The position numbers and the translations under genes were made by a program. Positions 17,696 to 28,326 of a DNA stretch of 49,272 nt are shown here, piece by piece. Origin of the DNA: Desulfobacca acetoxidans (GTDB lineage Bacteria > Desulfobacterota > Desulfobaccia > Desulfobaccales > 0-14-0-80-60-11); NCBI GenBank assembly GCA_022736495.1, contig DZCR01000004.1, positions 1 through 49,272 on the forward strand, given 5' to 3'. The notes under the pieces are model-generated. The model was not told the origin of the DNA. It did no database searches and was given only the letters and a program-made list of their open reading frames with translations. Position 1 is the stretch's first letter. Each line of letters starts with the position of its first letter.

Positions 17696-20047
17696 ATGTC
17701 AGAGTCAACTTTGACCGCCCTGGAGTTTCCCGCACTTCTCCGGGTGGTTCAGACTTATGCCGTCTCTGACCTAGGGCGGAGCTTTCTGGGGTCTCTTACG
17801 CCCCGCGCTGATCTGGTCCATATCCAGGCGCCGTTTCAGCAAATCCACGAATTACGGGAACTTCAGTACCGCGAAGGCCCCATCCCCTTTACCGATTTCC
17901 CCCTGCTGGCCACCTGGCTGGGCAAAGCCACCGTCCGGGGGAGCCTCTTGCCCGCCGAAGCCTTTAATGACATTGTGCAGGTGCTGCGCCTGGCCCGGCA
18001 GCTCAAGCATTACATCGGCCTGGGGAATGATCTGACCCCGAACCTGGCCGTCCTGGCCGGCAATCTCCAGGATCTGCCGCCGCTTTCCGAAGCCATCCAG
18101 CAGTGCATCAGCCCCCACAATTTCATTTTAGATCAGGCCAGCCCGGGCTTGGCCCAGGTGCGCCGGGAGCTCTCCGACACCCGGGATCAGGTCAACCGTC
18201 AGATCAAACAAACCTTTTTTCAACCGGCCTACCAGGACGCCATCCAGAATCCCCTCATCTCCCAGCGCCACGGACGCTACGTCATTCCCATCAAGGCCGA
18301 CCACAAGGGCGCCATCCCCGGCATCATCCACGACCAGTCCCAGACCAAGGCCACCTTGTATCTCGAGCCCCTGGCCATCGTGGAGCACAACAACGCCTTG
18401 AACCTCCTCCACAACCGGGAAAAGCGGGAGGAAGAGGCGGTGCTGCGGCGGCTCACCGATTTGGTGCGGAACCACCTGGACGAAATTCGCCTGAGCCTGT
18501 CCATTTTGGCCGAACTGGACGCCATCCAGGCCAAGGCCAGGTTTGCCGAAGAGTTCCAGGCTCGCGAACCCATCTGGCGCTCCAAGCCCGGGGTGGATTT
18601 CCGCCAGGCCCGGCACCCCCTTCTGGTCCACAACAGACGGGAGGATAAGGGGTCCCCGGACGTGGTTCCCATTGACCTGGAGTTGACCCCGGAGCGCCGG
18701 TTTGTCATTATTTCCGGGGCCAACGCCGGCGGCAAGACCGTGGCCTTAAAGACCCTGGGGCTCTTAACCCTCATGGTCCAAAGCGGCATCCCCATCCCCG
18801 TGGCCGAGGGCAGCGAGTTCTGCCCCTTTAATGCCGTCTTCGCCGACATCGGCGATCCCCAGGACCTGCACCAGCATTTAAGCACCTTTTCGGCCCACCT
18901 CAAGCGGGCTCTGACTATGCTCACCGACCTGCCGGAGAGGGCCCTCATCCTGCTGGACGAACTGGGTACGGCCACCGACCCCACCGAGGGCGGCGCCCTG
19001 GCCCTGGCCCTGCTCCAGGCCTTCTATCAGCGGGGCGCGTTCGGCGCCGCCACCACCCACCTGCCGATTTTAAAGAGTTTTGCCCAAAAGACCGATGGGT
19101 TTGAGAATGTGGCCGTGGTGTTCAACGAGGAGACTAGGCGGCCCACTTACCGGTTAGCCTATGGGGTGGTGGGGGCGTCCAACGCCTTAAAGCTCGCCCG
19201 GGAGATGGGCCTGTCCCCGGAGATTTTGGAGATGGCCGAAAGCTATCTCAACCAGGACGAACTGCGGGCCTACCGGCTGCTGGCCCAGGTGGAGGCGGCC
19301 CAACAACATCTGGCCCATGAAGAACATGAACTGGCCCGGCGGGAAGGGGATTTGGCCCGGAAAATGCATGAATTAGACGATGCCCAGGTCGAGCTTGCCG
19401 CGGCGCGCAATCGTTTAATTAATGGAACAAAGCAGGCGGCTTTGGACCGCATCAAGGAGGCCGAAAGCGAATTTAAGGCTATCGTGCGCCGGCTCAGAGC
19501 CGGTCACGAGCCCTGGGGCAAGTTGCGCCAGGAGTTTTCCCAGCGCCAGGCCCAACTCCTGGAGGACCTGACCCCCGGACCAGTATCGGCCCCGGCCGCA
19601 GTGCCCCGGTTCCTGCCCGGCCAGCAGGTCTTTTTGCCGGCCTTGAACCTGACCGGCAAGATTTTGGCCGCCGACACCCGGGACGGCCGCCTGGAGGTCC
19701 AGGCGAGAAACGTCAAACTCCGGGTCAGCCCGGAAGAAGTAACCCTGGTTGGGGGCGCGGCCGCCCAGGCCATCAGCCGCGGCACCGCCTCGGGCTACCA
19801 TCGGCCCCCGGCTTGGCTCCCCAGCCTCAACCTGGTGGGCCTCCGGGTGGACGAAGCCCTGCCCCTGGTGGACCGGCTCATCGACCAGGCGGTGCTCCAC
19901 GGCACCGAAAAAGTGGACATCATCCACGGCGTCGGCACGGGGCGGTTGAAACGGGCCTTGTGGGACCACCTGAAGCACCACACGCTGGTGAAAGACGTCA
20001 AACCGGATGCCAACCCCGGGGTGACGGTGGTGGAATTGCATGATTAG
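17696..20047 (+). CDS. mutS2: Endonuclease MutS2
   Basis: A 783-residue ATPase with a C-terminal nuclease domain, known from related proteins to suppress homologous recombination or to act on collided ribosomes. It has the helical core, then the MutS-type ATPase with Walker A GANAGGKT (about 340-347), LLDELGTATDPTEGG (Walker B) and a TTHL switch. A coiled coil follows (about 530-610). The C-terminal Smr domain begins at NLVGLRVDEAL and contains IIHGVGTGRLK. The mismatch-reading domain I of MutS1 is absent, which separates it from mutS. It lies 33 bases after yqeY and before the repeat-rich gap upstream of dnaG. Confidence 0.95.
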   Translation: MSESTLTALEFPALLRVVQTYAVSDLGRSFLGSLTPRADLVHIQAPFQQIHELRELQYREGPIPFTDFPLLATWLGKATVRGSLLPAEAFNDIVQVLRLARQLKHYIGLGNDLTPNLAVLAGNLQDLPPLSEAIQQCISPHNFILDQASPGLAQVRRELSDTRDQVNRQIKQTFFQPAYQDAIQNPLISQRHGRYVIPIKADHKGAIPGIIHDQSQTKATLYLEPLAIVEHNNALNLLHNREKREEEAVLRRLTDLVRNHLDEIRLSLSILAELDAIQAKARFAEEFQAREPIWRSKPGVDFRQARHPLLVHNRREDKGSPDVVPIDLELTPERRFVIISGANAGGKTVALKTLGLLTLMVQSGIPIPVAEGSEFCPFNAVFADIGDPQDLHQHLSTFSAHLKRALTMLTDLPERALILLDELGTATDPTEGGALALALLQAFYQRGAFGAATTHLPILKSFAQKTDGFENVAVVFNEETRRPTYRLAYGVVGASNALKLAREMGLSPEILEMAESYLNQDELRAYRLLAQVEAAQQHLAHEEHELARREGDLARKMHELDDAQVELAAARNRLINGTKQAALDRIKEAESEFKAIVRRLRAGHEPWGKLRQEFSQRQAQLLEDLTPGPVSAPAAVPRFLPGQQVFLPALNLTGKILAADTRDGRLEVQARNVKLRVSPEEVTLVGGAAAQAISRGTASGYHRPPAWLPSLNLVGLRVDEALPLVDRLIDQAVLHGTEKVDIIHGVGTGRLKRALWDHLKHHTLVKDVKPDANPGVTVVELHD

Positions 20048-20103
20048 GGGGAAAGGCGCTAAACTCGGCAGAATCCTTATTGTAAAAAGACAATAAAGTT
20101 AAT

Positions 20104-20124
20104 GTAGGGCGGGCACTGCCCGCC
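20104..20124. repeat. GTAGGG-type intergenic palindrome, copy 1
   Basis: GTAGG is followed by GGCGGGC (20108-20114), a three-base ACT loop and GCCCGCC (20118-20124). Two similar elements occur at 37716-37736 and 48267-48291: same GTAGGG head and three-base loop, but different, internally compensated stem bases. It follows mutS2 closely and may act as a terminator-like hairpin or be a dispersed repeat. Confidence 0.55.
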
Positions 20125-20162
20125 GGGCACAAGCTGGAAAACCTGTGCTATCGATAAGGGTT

Positions 20163-20250
20163 CCCTCCCCCTTGATGGGGGAGGGTTAGGGTGGGGGTGG
20201 CGAGGCATTTCACCCCCTCCCCCTAACCCCCTCCCACCTTGGGGAGGGGG
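20163..20250. repeat. G-rich/C-rich inverted repeat upstream of dnaG
   Basis: Four G runs at 20177-20181, 20183-20185, 20189-20191 and 20193-20197, with 1-3 base loops, form a canonical G-quadruplex motif on the + strand. Four C runs at 20213-20217, 20219-20223, 20227-20231 and 20233-20235 give the same on the - strand. The two blocks are imperfect inverted copies. Each also starts or ends in its own short hairpin (CCCTCCCCC/TGGGGGAGGG and CCTTGGGGAGGGGG with the C block). It sits 70-155 bases before dnaG and may affect its transcription; nothing else is recognised in the 271-base gap. Confidence 0.6.
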
Positions 20251-20318
20251 AATAAAGCGGCAGGCACTGCGGCCCGCCCCACCACTGGCCACCGGCCACT
20301 GACTACTGGCAACTGAAT

Positions 20319-22099
20319 ATGGCATTTATCCCCGAAGACAAGCTCCTGGAGATCAAAGACGCCGCCTCTATCGAAGAGGTCGTGGGCCAGTATGTCAAGT
20401 TGGAGCAAAAGGGCAGAAACCTCCTGGGGCTCTGCCCTTTCCATTCCGAGACCAAGCCGTCCTTCACGGTGGCGCCGGACAAGGGCATTTTCTACTGTTT
20501 CGGCTGCGGGGCCGGCGGCAACGTCATTGCCTTCATCCAGCAATATCACCGCCTGAGCTTTCCCGAGGCCGCGCAGGAGTTGGCCCGGCGCTATGGCATC
20601 CCCCTGACCCTCAAGGAATTGGGCCCGGAAGGGGCCCAGCAGGCCAAAAAGCGCACCACCGCCTACGAGGCCAACGCTGCGGCCGCGGCCTTCTATGCCG
20701 CCACCCTGGCCAGTTCCGAAGGCCAGCCCGGCCGGGACTACCTGAAAAAACGCGGCCTGACCCCGGAGATTATCCGGGCTTTTCAGTTGGGTTATGCCCC
20801 CGATTCCTGGGACTCCCTGCGGCGCCATTTCCAAGGCCGGGGCATCTCTTTAGAAGTGGGCCAGGAAGTGGGGTTGTTGGCGCCCCGGGAGCGGGGCGGT
20901 TTTTATGACCGCTTCCGCAACCGCATCATCTTCCCTATCTTTGACCGGCAGAGCCGGGTCATCGCCTTCGGCGGCCGGACCATCGGCGACGGCGAACCCA
21001 AGTACCTCAACTCGCCGGAGTCCCTGCTCTACTCCAAGGGCCGCACCCTCTACGGCCTGCCCCAGGCCGCGGAAGCCCTGCGCCACACCGGCGTGGCCCT
21101 GGTGGTGGAAGGCTACCTGGACCTGATCGCCTTGCAGGTCAAAGGCATCAGTAATGTCTTGGCCACCCTGGGCACGGCCCTGACCCGGGAGCAGGTGCGC
21201 CTGTTGAAATCTCTGGCGGACCAAGTGGTCCTGGTCTATGACGGCGACGCCGCCGGGGCCAAGGCCATGACGCGGGCCTTCCCGCTGTTTGCCCAGGAAA
21301 ACCTGGCGGTGCGGGCCCTGCCTCTCCCTGGCGGCTTGGACCCGGACGATTACGCCCGCACCCACGGGGTGGAATTATTCCGCACGGCCTGGGACTCGGC
21401 CCAGCCCTGGTTCACTTATGTTTTGGAAGACCTGATCACCACCCACGGCCAGGATATCCAGGGCCGGGTGCGGGTCTTGGAGGAATTGCGTCCCTTTGTC
21501 CAGGCCATCTCCGATCCGGTGGAGCGGAATCTGTGGCTCAGAGATACTAGCGAGCGTCTGGGGGTGGATGAGACCGTGCTGAAGAGAAGCCTCACCTCCC
21601 TGGCCCCGGTCTCGTCAGCCCGGCTGGACCCCAGGTCCCACCTCGCGGTCAGCCTGGAAAAAGGGGTAATTCGCTGGGTCCTGGGCCACTCGGAAGCCGT
21701 AACGGTAGAAGAACTGGAAGAGTGGGCCGCGGAATTCGAAAACCCGGAACTCAAGAGGCTCATGGAACTGATCATCACGAGTTATCGGGAACACGGCAGC
21801 TTGGATCACGGCCTTCTGGTGCAGCAGGCGCCGGAGGAAAACCAACGACAGCACATCTGTGCCCTAACCTTAGAGGAGGACGAATCAGGCGGACCGGCGG
21901 GGGATTTTCTGGTGGCCGATTGGCGCCAAGATCTCCACATCCGGCGGCTGAAAAAAGCCCGGACCCAGCTCAAGGAAGAACTGAAGACCGCTGTCAGCCT
22001 AAAGGGCGATGATCTCTCAGCCTTGTTGGCCAGGCAACAGGAGATTCATCGGCAGATAGAACATCTCAAAAGCAGGTCTACACAAAAAGGAGAGAATGG

Positions 22100-22103
<4 letters not shown>
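20319..22103 (+). CDS. dnaG: DNA primase
   Basis: Synthesises RNA primers for replication. The N-terminal zinc domain shows [12 protein letters not shown] and YCFGCGAGG. The Toprim core carries VVEGYLD and [10 protein letters not shown], the acidic metal-binding motifs. The C-terminal helical part (after about 430) should contact DnaB helicase. The 594-residue length is normal. No good ribosome site precedes the ATG, but the MAFIPED-like N-terminus fits the family. It overlaps rpoD by 4 bases, continuing the macromolecular-synthesis arrangement dnaG-rpoD. Confidence 0.96.
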
Positions 22104-23827
<1,724 letters not shown>

Positions 23828-23938
23828 TTTTGGATTTGTCTCTCTTGAACAATCGGAAAGGAGAGTTATAATAACATTATGGGGGGCAGATAAGGGCGCG
23901 TGACCGATGAGGGATGCCCCCTGGCGACTGCCATGCAC

Positions 23939-24014
23939 GGGCCCATAGCTCAGCGGTTAGAGCAACCGGCTCATAACCGGACGGTCCCTGGTTCAAATCC
24001 GGGTGGGCCCACCA
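23939..24014 (+). tRNA. tRNA with CAU anticodon (Ile2 or elongator Met)
   Basis: A 76-base cloverleaf with encoded CCA. The acceptor arms GGGCCCA and TGGGCCC pair fully. The D arm is GCTCAGCGGTTAGAGC, the anticodon loop CTCATAA and the T loop TTCAAAT in a CCTGG/CCGGG stem. The anticodon stem has four pairs plus an A-A apposition at positions 27-43. A CAU anticodon belongs either to elongator Met or to Ile2 (lysidine modified by TilS); the GGGCCC acceptor resembles Ile2 tRNAs, but I cannot settle this by eye. It is not an initiator because position 1 pairs with 72. Confidence 0.93.
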
Positions 24015-24078
24015 AGCATCCGGGAGCAACGATTGCGAGTACAATATAACGCCTCGATTCCACAGGGGTTCAACCCCG

Positions 24079-24105
24079 GGGGTGCTCTCTGCGCACCCCT
24101 TTTTT
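24079..24105 (+). terminator. Rho-independent terminator after the tRNA
   Basis: GGGGTGC (24079-24085) pairs with GCACCCC (24093-24099) across a 7-base loop, followed by six T residues. It probably ends the rpoD/tRNA transcript just before the Nif3-like gene. Confidence 0.85.
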
Positions 24106-24112
24106 ATGTTCT

Positions 24113-25231
24113 ATGAGCGTGACGTTGCGAGATATTCTTAACCTGTTGGAAAGCCGCTATCCATCGGCCTGGGCCGTAAGCGGCGATAAGACCGGCCTCG
24201 AAGTGGGACACCCCGGACAGCAGATTGAAGCCCTCCTGGTGGCTCTAGAAGTCACCCCGGGCATCGTCGCCGAAGCCGCGCAAAGAGGCGTTCAACTCCT
24301 CCTGACTCACCACCCCCTCCTCTACCAGCCCTTAAAGGACGTGCGGGAAGATCGCCCCAGCGGCCGTTTGCTGGCGGACCTGCTCCGGGCCGGGCTGGCC
24401 ATGGTATCGTGCCACACTAACCTGGATGTTGCCCCCGGCGGCCTTAACGACTACCTGGCCCAGGAGCTTGAACTGACCGACGTGGAGGTTTTGACCCCCA
24501 CCACCCGGGACCCCTGGTACAAGCTGGTGGTGTTCGTCCCGGCGGGCTTTGAGGATCCGGTGCGCCAGGCCCTGGGGGACGCCGGCCTGGGGGTAATCGG
24601 CCGGTATTCCCACTGTTCTTTTGCCTCCCCGGGGCAGGGCGCCTATCGTCCCCTGTCGGGAGCGCAACCCTTTCAGGGCGAGGTAGGCGAGCTTTCCCGG
24701 GCCGAAGAAACCCGCCTGGAGGTCTTGGCCCCGGAGTCCCTGCTCCCCGTGGCCCTGTCTCGCCTCAAAGCAACCCACCCCTATGAGGAAGTGGCTTACG
24801 ATTTATATCCGGTGCGGCATCCCGGCACGCCCCTGGGTCTGGGGCGACTCGGCTCCTGGCCCGCACCGCGGCCCTTCGCACAAGTCATGAGCCTGGTGAA
24901 GAAAATCTTCGGCGTGGCAACCGTACAGGTGTGGGGCCAGCCGCCCCCACAGGTGCAGCGGCTGGCGCTGTGCAGCGGCAGCGGCGGTGAGCTTTTACCG
25001 GACGCCTTGAGTCAGGGGGCCCAGATCTACTTGACCGGGGAAATCCGCCACCACCAGGTTCCGCCGGGACTTCCGGAAGGCTTTGGCGTCATGGCGGTGG
25101 GCCATTTTGCCAGCGAAGTGGTGTTTATGAAGCCCTGGGCCGGACAGCTCCGGGAGATGTTCCACGAGGCCGGCCTTGGGCTTGACGTCTTGGTGGCGGC
25201 GACTCAGCCCCACCCGTGCTGCTCTATGTGA
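24113..25231 (+). CDS. Nif3-like dinuclear metal centre hexameric protein
   Basis: 372 residues of the Nif3/YbgI/YqfO family: ring-shaped hexamers binding two metals per subunit, often annotated GTP cyclohydrolase I type 2 though the reaction is unproven. Metal-ligand motifs are at both ends: LLTHHPLLYQPLK and VSCHTNLDVAPGG near the N-terminus, GEIRHHQ and VGHFASEVVFMKP near the C-terminus. The ~130-residue middle insertion is the CutA1-like domain of the long YqfO form. A zinc-ribbon coiled-coil protein follows, the arrangement commonly seen for these families. Confidence 0.92.
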   Translation: MSVTLRDILNLLESRYPSAWAVSGDKTGLEVGHPGQQIEALLVALEVTPGIVAEAAQRGVQLLLTHHPLLYQPLKDVREDRPSGRLLADLLRAGLAMVSCHTNLDVAPGGLNDYLAQELELTDVEVLTPTTRDPWYKLVVFVPAGFEDPVRQALGDAGLGVIGRYSHCSFASPGQGAYRPLSGAQPFQGEVGELSRAEETRLEVLAPESLLPVALSRLKATHPYEEVAYDLYPVRHPGTPLGLGRLGSWPAPRPFAQVMSLVKKIFGVATVQVWGQPPPQVQRLALCSGSGGELLPDALSQGAQIYLTGEIRHHQVPPGLPEGFGVMAVGHFASEVVFMKPWAGQLREMFHEAGLGLDVLVAATQPHPCCSM

Positions 25232-25341
25232 GGAGAGCCTTATAACCACAGCTAAAACTGCGAGTCCCGGCGGCGTAGCGCCCGGCGCCTCGCCCAACCC
25301 GGCATATTGCCAAACATCCTGCCACAAGCGGAGGTTGAATC

Positions 25342-26091
25342 TTGTTACCGGAGTTAAATAAACTCATCGATGTTCAGGAAATAGACAAGGTGATCCTGGA
25401 GGTCGCCCAGGGGCTGGAGAGGCTACCTGAGGAGCTGAAAGCCGGCGAGGCAGCCCTGGAAGAGCTGAAAGCAGGCCACGCCGCTCGTCTCCAGGAATTG
25501 GCGGACCTCAAGGCCCAGCATCGGGATACGGAAATGGAAATGGCGGAAATGGAGGAGGGTATCAAAACCAGCCGCCAGCGCCTGATGGAGATCAAAAGCA
25601 ACATCGAATACAAGGCGATGCTCAAAGAAATCGCCTTTAAAGAGGACCAGCGGGACCAGCGGGAGACCCGCATCCTGGAATTCCTGGACCTCATGGAGAC
25701 TCAGAAAGGCCTCATCGCCGAGCTCAACCAGCAGATTGCTGAACAGGAAGTGACTCTGGCCGAACAGCGGCAGGAAGTGGCGGCCCAAGTCAAAACCTTG
25801 CAGCAGGAAATGGCCGCATTGGAGGAAAAGCGCAAAAAATTGCGCAAGGGTGTGCCCGCGGGCCTCATGAAACGCTATGAATTCATCCGCCAACGCCGCA
25901 ACGGCAGCGCCATCACGCCGGTTCAAGAAGGCGTCTGTCTAGGCTGCCATATGAACATTCTGCCGCAACAGTTCATTGACCTCCAAAAAGGGGTGGAGAT
26001 CCTGCAGTGCCCGCACTGCCAGCGTATTCTCTATTGGCTCGAAGAAGCGGAGGAAACCACGGCAGCCGGCGGGCAGCACGCGTCCTTATGA
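25342..26091 (+). CDS. C4-type zinc-ribbon coiled-coil protein (CT398-like)
   Basis: 249 residues: a long coiled coil (about 15-175) rich in Glu/Gln/Leu/Lys, then a C4 zinc ribbon with CLGC and CPHC (about 201-232). This matches the widely conserved CT398/DUF164 zinc-ribbon family, which may bind nucleic acid or secretion factors; the exact job is unknown. The start is TTG 25342, supported by GGAGG seven bases upstream. It lies between the Nif3-like gene and RNase HI and is nearly contiguous with the latter, so the three are probably one operon. Confidence 0.88.
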   Translation: MLPELNKLIDVQEIDKVILEVAQGLERLPEELKAGEAALEELKAGHAARLQELADLKAQHRDTEMEMAEMEEGIKTSRQRLMEIKSNIEYKAMLKEIAFKEDQRDQRETRILEFLDLMETQKGLIAELNQQIAEQEVTLAEQRQEVAAQVKTLQQEMAALEEKRKKLRKGVPAGLMKRYEFIRQRRNGSAITPVQEGVCLGCHMNILPQQFIDLQKGVEILQCPHCQRILYWLEEAEETTAAGGQHASL

Positions 26092-26101
26092 GATGAGGGA
26101 G

Positions 26102-26653
26102 ATGACCACGCGTGCTGCCATCTTTCAAGCCCTGGCCGCAGGGCATGACCTTAAAGAGGTGCGGGAGCAGTTTCAGCTTACCCCGGAGCAGTTGCAGGAG
26201 CTCTTTCGGGAAGTGGCCAGCCACTTCCGTGCTCTTGAAGATGGCGTGTGGAGCCTATACTGCGACGGTGCCTCCCGGGGCAATCCCGGACAGGCCGGTG
26301 CGGGGGCGGTCCTGATGGATGCCGGGGGCGATATCAAGGGGCAATACGGTGAATACCTGGGTCAGGCTACCAACAACGTGGCGGAATATCAGGCCTTAAT
26401 TCTGGGATTAAAAATGGCCCGGAATCTCGGCGTGCAGAAAATCCAGGTCTTCGCTGATTCCGAACTGCTTGTGCGCCAGATCAAGGGGCAGTACCGGGTG
26501 AAAGCCCCGCACCTCCTGCCTTTGTATGAAACGGCCCAGCGAACCCGCAAAGAATTTGAGACCTTTGATATTGCTCACGTCCCCCGGGAAATGAATTCCC
26601 TGGCCGACCGCTTGGCCAACCGCGCCATTGACCAAAAGACCCGGTTGCGGTAG
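26102..26653 (+). CDS. Ribonuclease HI family protein
   Basis: Cleaves RNA in RNA/DNA hybrids. From the ATG at 26102 (183 residues) a short helical N-terminal part (about 50 residues) precedes the RNase H fold. The four catalytic acids are visible: D in LYCDGASRGNPG, E in NNVAEYQAL, D in VFADSELLV and D in NSLADRLAN. An ATG at 26093 is equally possible; GAGGGAG overlaps this zone. It begins 2-11 bases after the zinc-ribbon gene and is followed directly by rnpB. It resembles the bacterial YpdQ-like RNase H group more than classical RnhA, because the basic protrusion is absent. Confidence 0.88.
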   Translation: MTTRAAIFQALAAGHDLKEVREQFQLTPEQLQELFREVASHFRALEDGVWSLYCDGASRGNPGQAGAGAVLMDAGGDIKGQYGEYLGQATNNVAEYQALILGLKMARNLGVQKIQVFADSELLVRQIKGQYRVKAPHLLPLYETAQRTRKEFETFDIAHVPREMNSLADRLANRAIDQKTRLR

Positions 26654-26655
26654 AA

Positions 26656-26661
26656 TATAAT
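26656..26661 (+). promoter_or_regulatory. -10 element for rnpB
   Basis: A perfect TATAAT lies 23 bases before the first P1 pair of RNase P RNA and just after the RNase HI stop. A TTGACC at 26628-26633 is 22 bases away, too far for a standard -35, so the -35 is undefined. The transcript may start near 26668 and be trimmed. Confidence 0.45.
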
Positions 26662-26683
26662 TAAGTTTTCCGACCTCACAGGG

Positions 26684-27050
26684 CCGCGCAGCAGGCCAGA
26701 TGATCGCCGGCCGCCATGGTGCCGCCGGAGGAAAGTCCGAGCTCCACAGGGCAGGGTGCTGGGTAACGCCCAGCGGGGGTAACCCTAGGGAAAGTGCCAC
26801 AGAGACCAGACCGCCGTGGTACGTCCACGGTAAGGGTGAAAAGGTGAGGTAAGAGCTCACCAGCGGCAGTGGCGACATTGCCGGCTTGGAAAACCCCACC
26901 TGGAGCAAGACCAAATAGGGGAGCGTTTGAGGGTGGCCCGCCCGAAGCTCCCGGGTAGGTCGCTTTAGACCCCGGTCAACCAGGGTCATAGAGGAATGAT
27001 CATCGCCGGGGCAACCCGGAACAGAACTCGGCTTACGGCCTGCTGCGCGG
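26684..27050 (+). ncRNA. rnpB: RNase P RNA, bacterial type A
   Basis: Catalytic RNA that matures tRNA 5' ends. The ends form helix P1: CCGCGCAGCAGGCC (26684-26697) with GGCCTGCTGCGCGG (27037-27050), 14 perfect pairs. The conserved core CRI is visible as GAGGAAAGTCCGAGCTC, then CACAGGGCAG and the GGTAACGCC hairpin. The 3' core motif reads ATAGAGGAATGATC with the ACAGAA stretch before P1. About 367 bases, a normal size. A strong terminator follows directly. Confidence 0.96.
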
Positions 27051-27059
27051 TTTCTTTGG

Positions 27060-27096
27060 GGCCACCAGCCACATCAGGTGGCGGTGGCCTTTTTTT
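27060..27096 (+). terminator. Rho-independent terminator of rnpB
   Basis: GGCCACC-A-GCCAC (27060-27072) pairs with GTGGC-GGTGGCC (27078-27089) around an ATCAG loop, with one unpaired A, followed by seven T residues. It is one of the strongest terminators in the window. Confidence 0.92.
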
Positions 27097-27156
27097 AAGA
27101 AATATATATTTACCTCCCCAATCAAAATCGCCTATATTTAACTTGAGGAGATAAGT

Positions 27157-28047
27157 GTGCAGATCGAAGGTGACACTCAAGTGCTAGCCAAATTGCTCGA
27201 TGATGGGATAACATATGGTGATGCCTTAGACTTGTTGCCACGCCTTCCTCAAAGCAGCATCGACCTTTTCTTCACTAGTCCCCCGTATGCCGATGCGCGG
27301 GCATATAGTCGTATACACCCAGATCATTATGTTGAGTGGTTCCTGCCGTTTGCTAAAGCGATGTTTGGTGCTGCACGCGAAAGTGGCAGTCTCATCCTCA
27401 ATATCAAGAACCGCGTAGCCAAACAGGGTCCCCTAAAAGGTCAGAGACACCCATACGTCTATGAACTGGTTCTGGCCCTCCAACGGCTGGGCTGGCGTTG
27501 GATTGAGACTTACATTTGGGCGAAAACCAATGCAGTCCCAGGCAAATTTGGCCCACGAACCAAGGATAGTTTTGAATACGTTTATCATTTTGCCCGTGGG
27601 TTAAAACCATATTTTGACCTGGATGCAGTTAGAGTCCCCTATAAAGCAGACCTCGCAGAGATTGCCCGCCGAAAAATGGACAGGCTTGGCAGGCGGAATA
27701 CCGAGGCCGGGTTTGGCCGTGATCGAACCAAGACCTATTTACTGGGCGGAGCAGATCCGGGAAACGTGGTGACTGTTCCGCAGACCTACAACCAGTATCG
27801 CAGCGTGGCGCACACTGCGGCGATGCCGGAGGGATTGGCCGAGTTCTTTATTAAGATCGCCAGCCCGGCAGGTGGAATAGTGATAGACCCATTTGCCGGT
27901 GGAGGAACTACAATTGTTGTGGCTCGTCGCCTTGGACGGCAGGTGGCAGGCTTTGAAATTCACGAGCATTTTGTTGAAGAAGCCCGTCGCCGCATTGCGG
28001 AAAATTCTGCTATGGGTACTCCCGGATATTTATTCAGGGTCGGGTAA
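27157..28047 (+). CDS. Site-specific DNA methyltransferase, beta class (N4-C or N6-A)
   Basis: 296 residues. The catalytic motif IV TSPPY is at 40-44, and the AdoMet-binding motif I DPFAGGGTT is near 247. The order IV then I is the beta-class circular permutation; SPPY favours N4-cytosine methylation but N6-adenine is possible. The start is GTG 27157 with GAGGAG about 8 bases upstream. Codon use and base composition are more AT-rich than in the neighbours. The next frame begins 6 bases after its stop and encodes what may be a truncated restriction partner. This looks like a decayed type II restriction-modification unit, acquired by transfer, inserted between rnpB and the Ara4N genes. Confidence 0.88.
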   Translation: MQIEGDTQVLAKLLDDGITYGDALDLLPRLPQSSIDLFFTSPPYADARAYSRIHPDHYVEWFLPFAKAMFGAARESGSLILNIKNRVAKQGPLKGQRHPYVYELVLALQRLGWRWIETYIWAKTNAVPGKFGPRTKDSFEYVYHFARGLKPYFDLDAVRVPYKADLAEIARRKMDRLGRRNTEAGFGRDRTKTYLLGGADPGNVVTVPQTYNQYRSVAHTAAMPEGLAEFFIKIASPAGGIVIDPFAGGGTTIVVARRLGRQVAGFEIHEHFVEEARRRIAENSAMGTPGYLFRVG

Positions 28048-28053
28048 ACCATC

Positions 28054-28272
28054 TTGTCCAATATTCAAGACACAATTACAAGGATTGCCGAAGCAAATAG
28101 CTGGGATCAGCGAATCGCGCAGATTCGTTTGATTCCTTTACACCATGGGACCAACGAGCATCCAAGCATTTACGCTGAGATCTCGAGATTATTGTATGTT
28201 CCTCACCTTGCCGCTGATTTCGCATACATACCCGAGAACCATTTTACGGACGGTCTTGAGCCAACCGCCTAA
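28054..28272 (+). pseudogene. Truncated gene behind the methyltransferase, possibly a restriction enzyme N-terminus
   Basis: 72 residues from a TTG, only 6 bases after the methyltransferase stop, so translated with it. The text looks like real protein (RIAQIRLIPLHHG, YVPHLAADFAYIPENHF) but ends abruptly after a short unrelated tail; a nuclease core is missing. The family is not firmly recognised. Placement suggests the start of a cognate restriction endonuclease cut off by deletion. The gap to the ArnC-like gene is 54 bases, so the lost part is gone, not displaced here. Confidence 0.45.
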
Positions 28273-28326
28273 GGGAATTAAGCATATAAATTCTCTATTC
28301 TATCAGCCCATTCGAAGGCAAAATTT

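Noticed and set aside
26628..26661. TTGACC/TATAAT as a complete sigma-70 promoter for rnpB
   Set aside because: The spacer is 22 bases, well beyond 15-19; only the -10 was kept.
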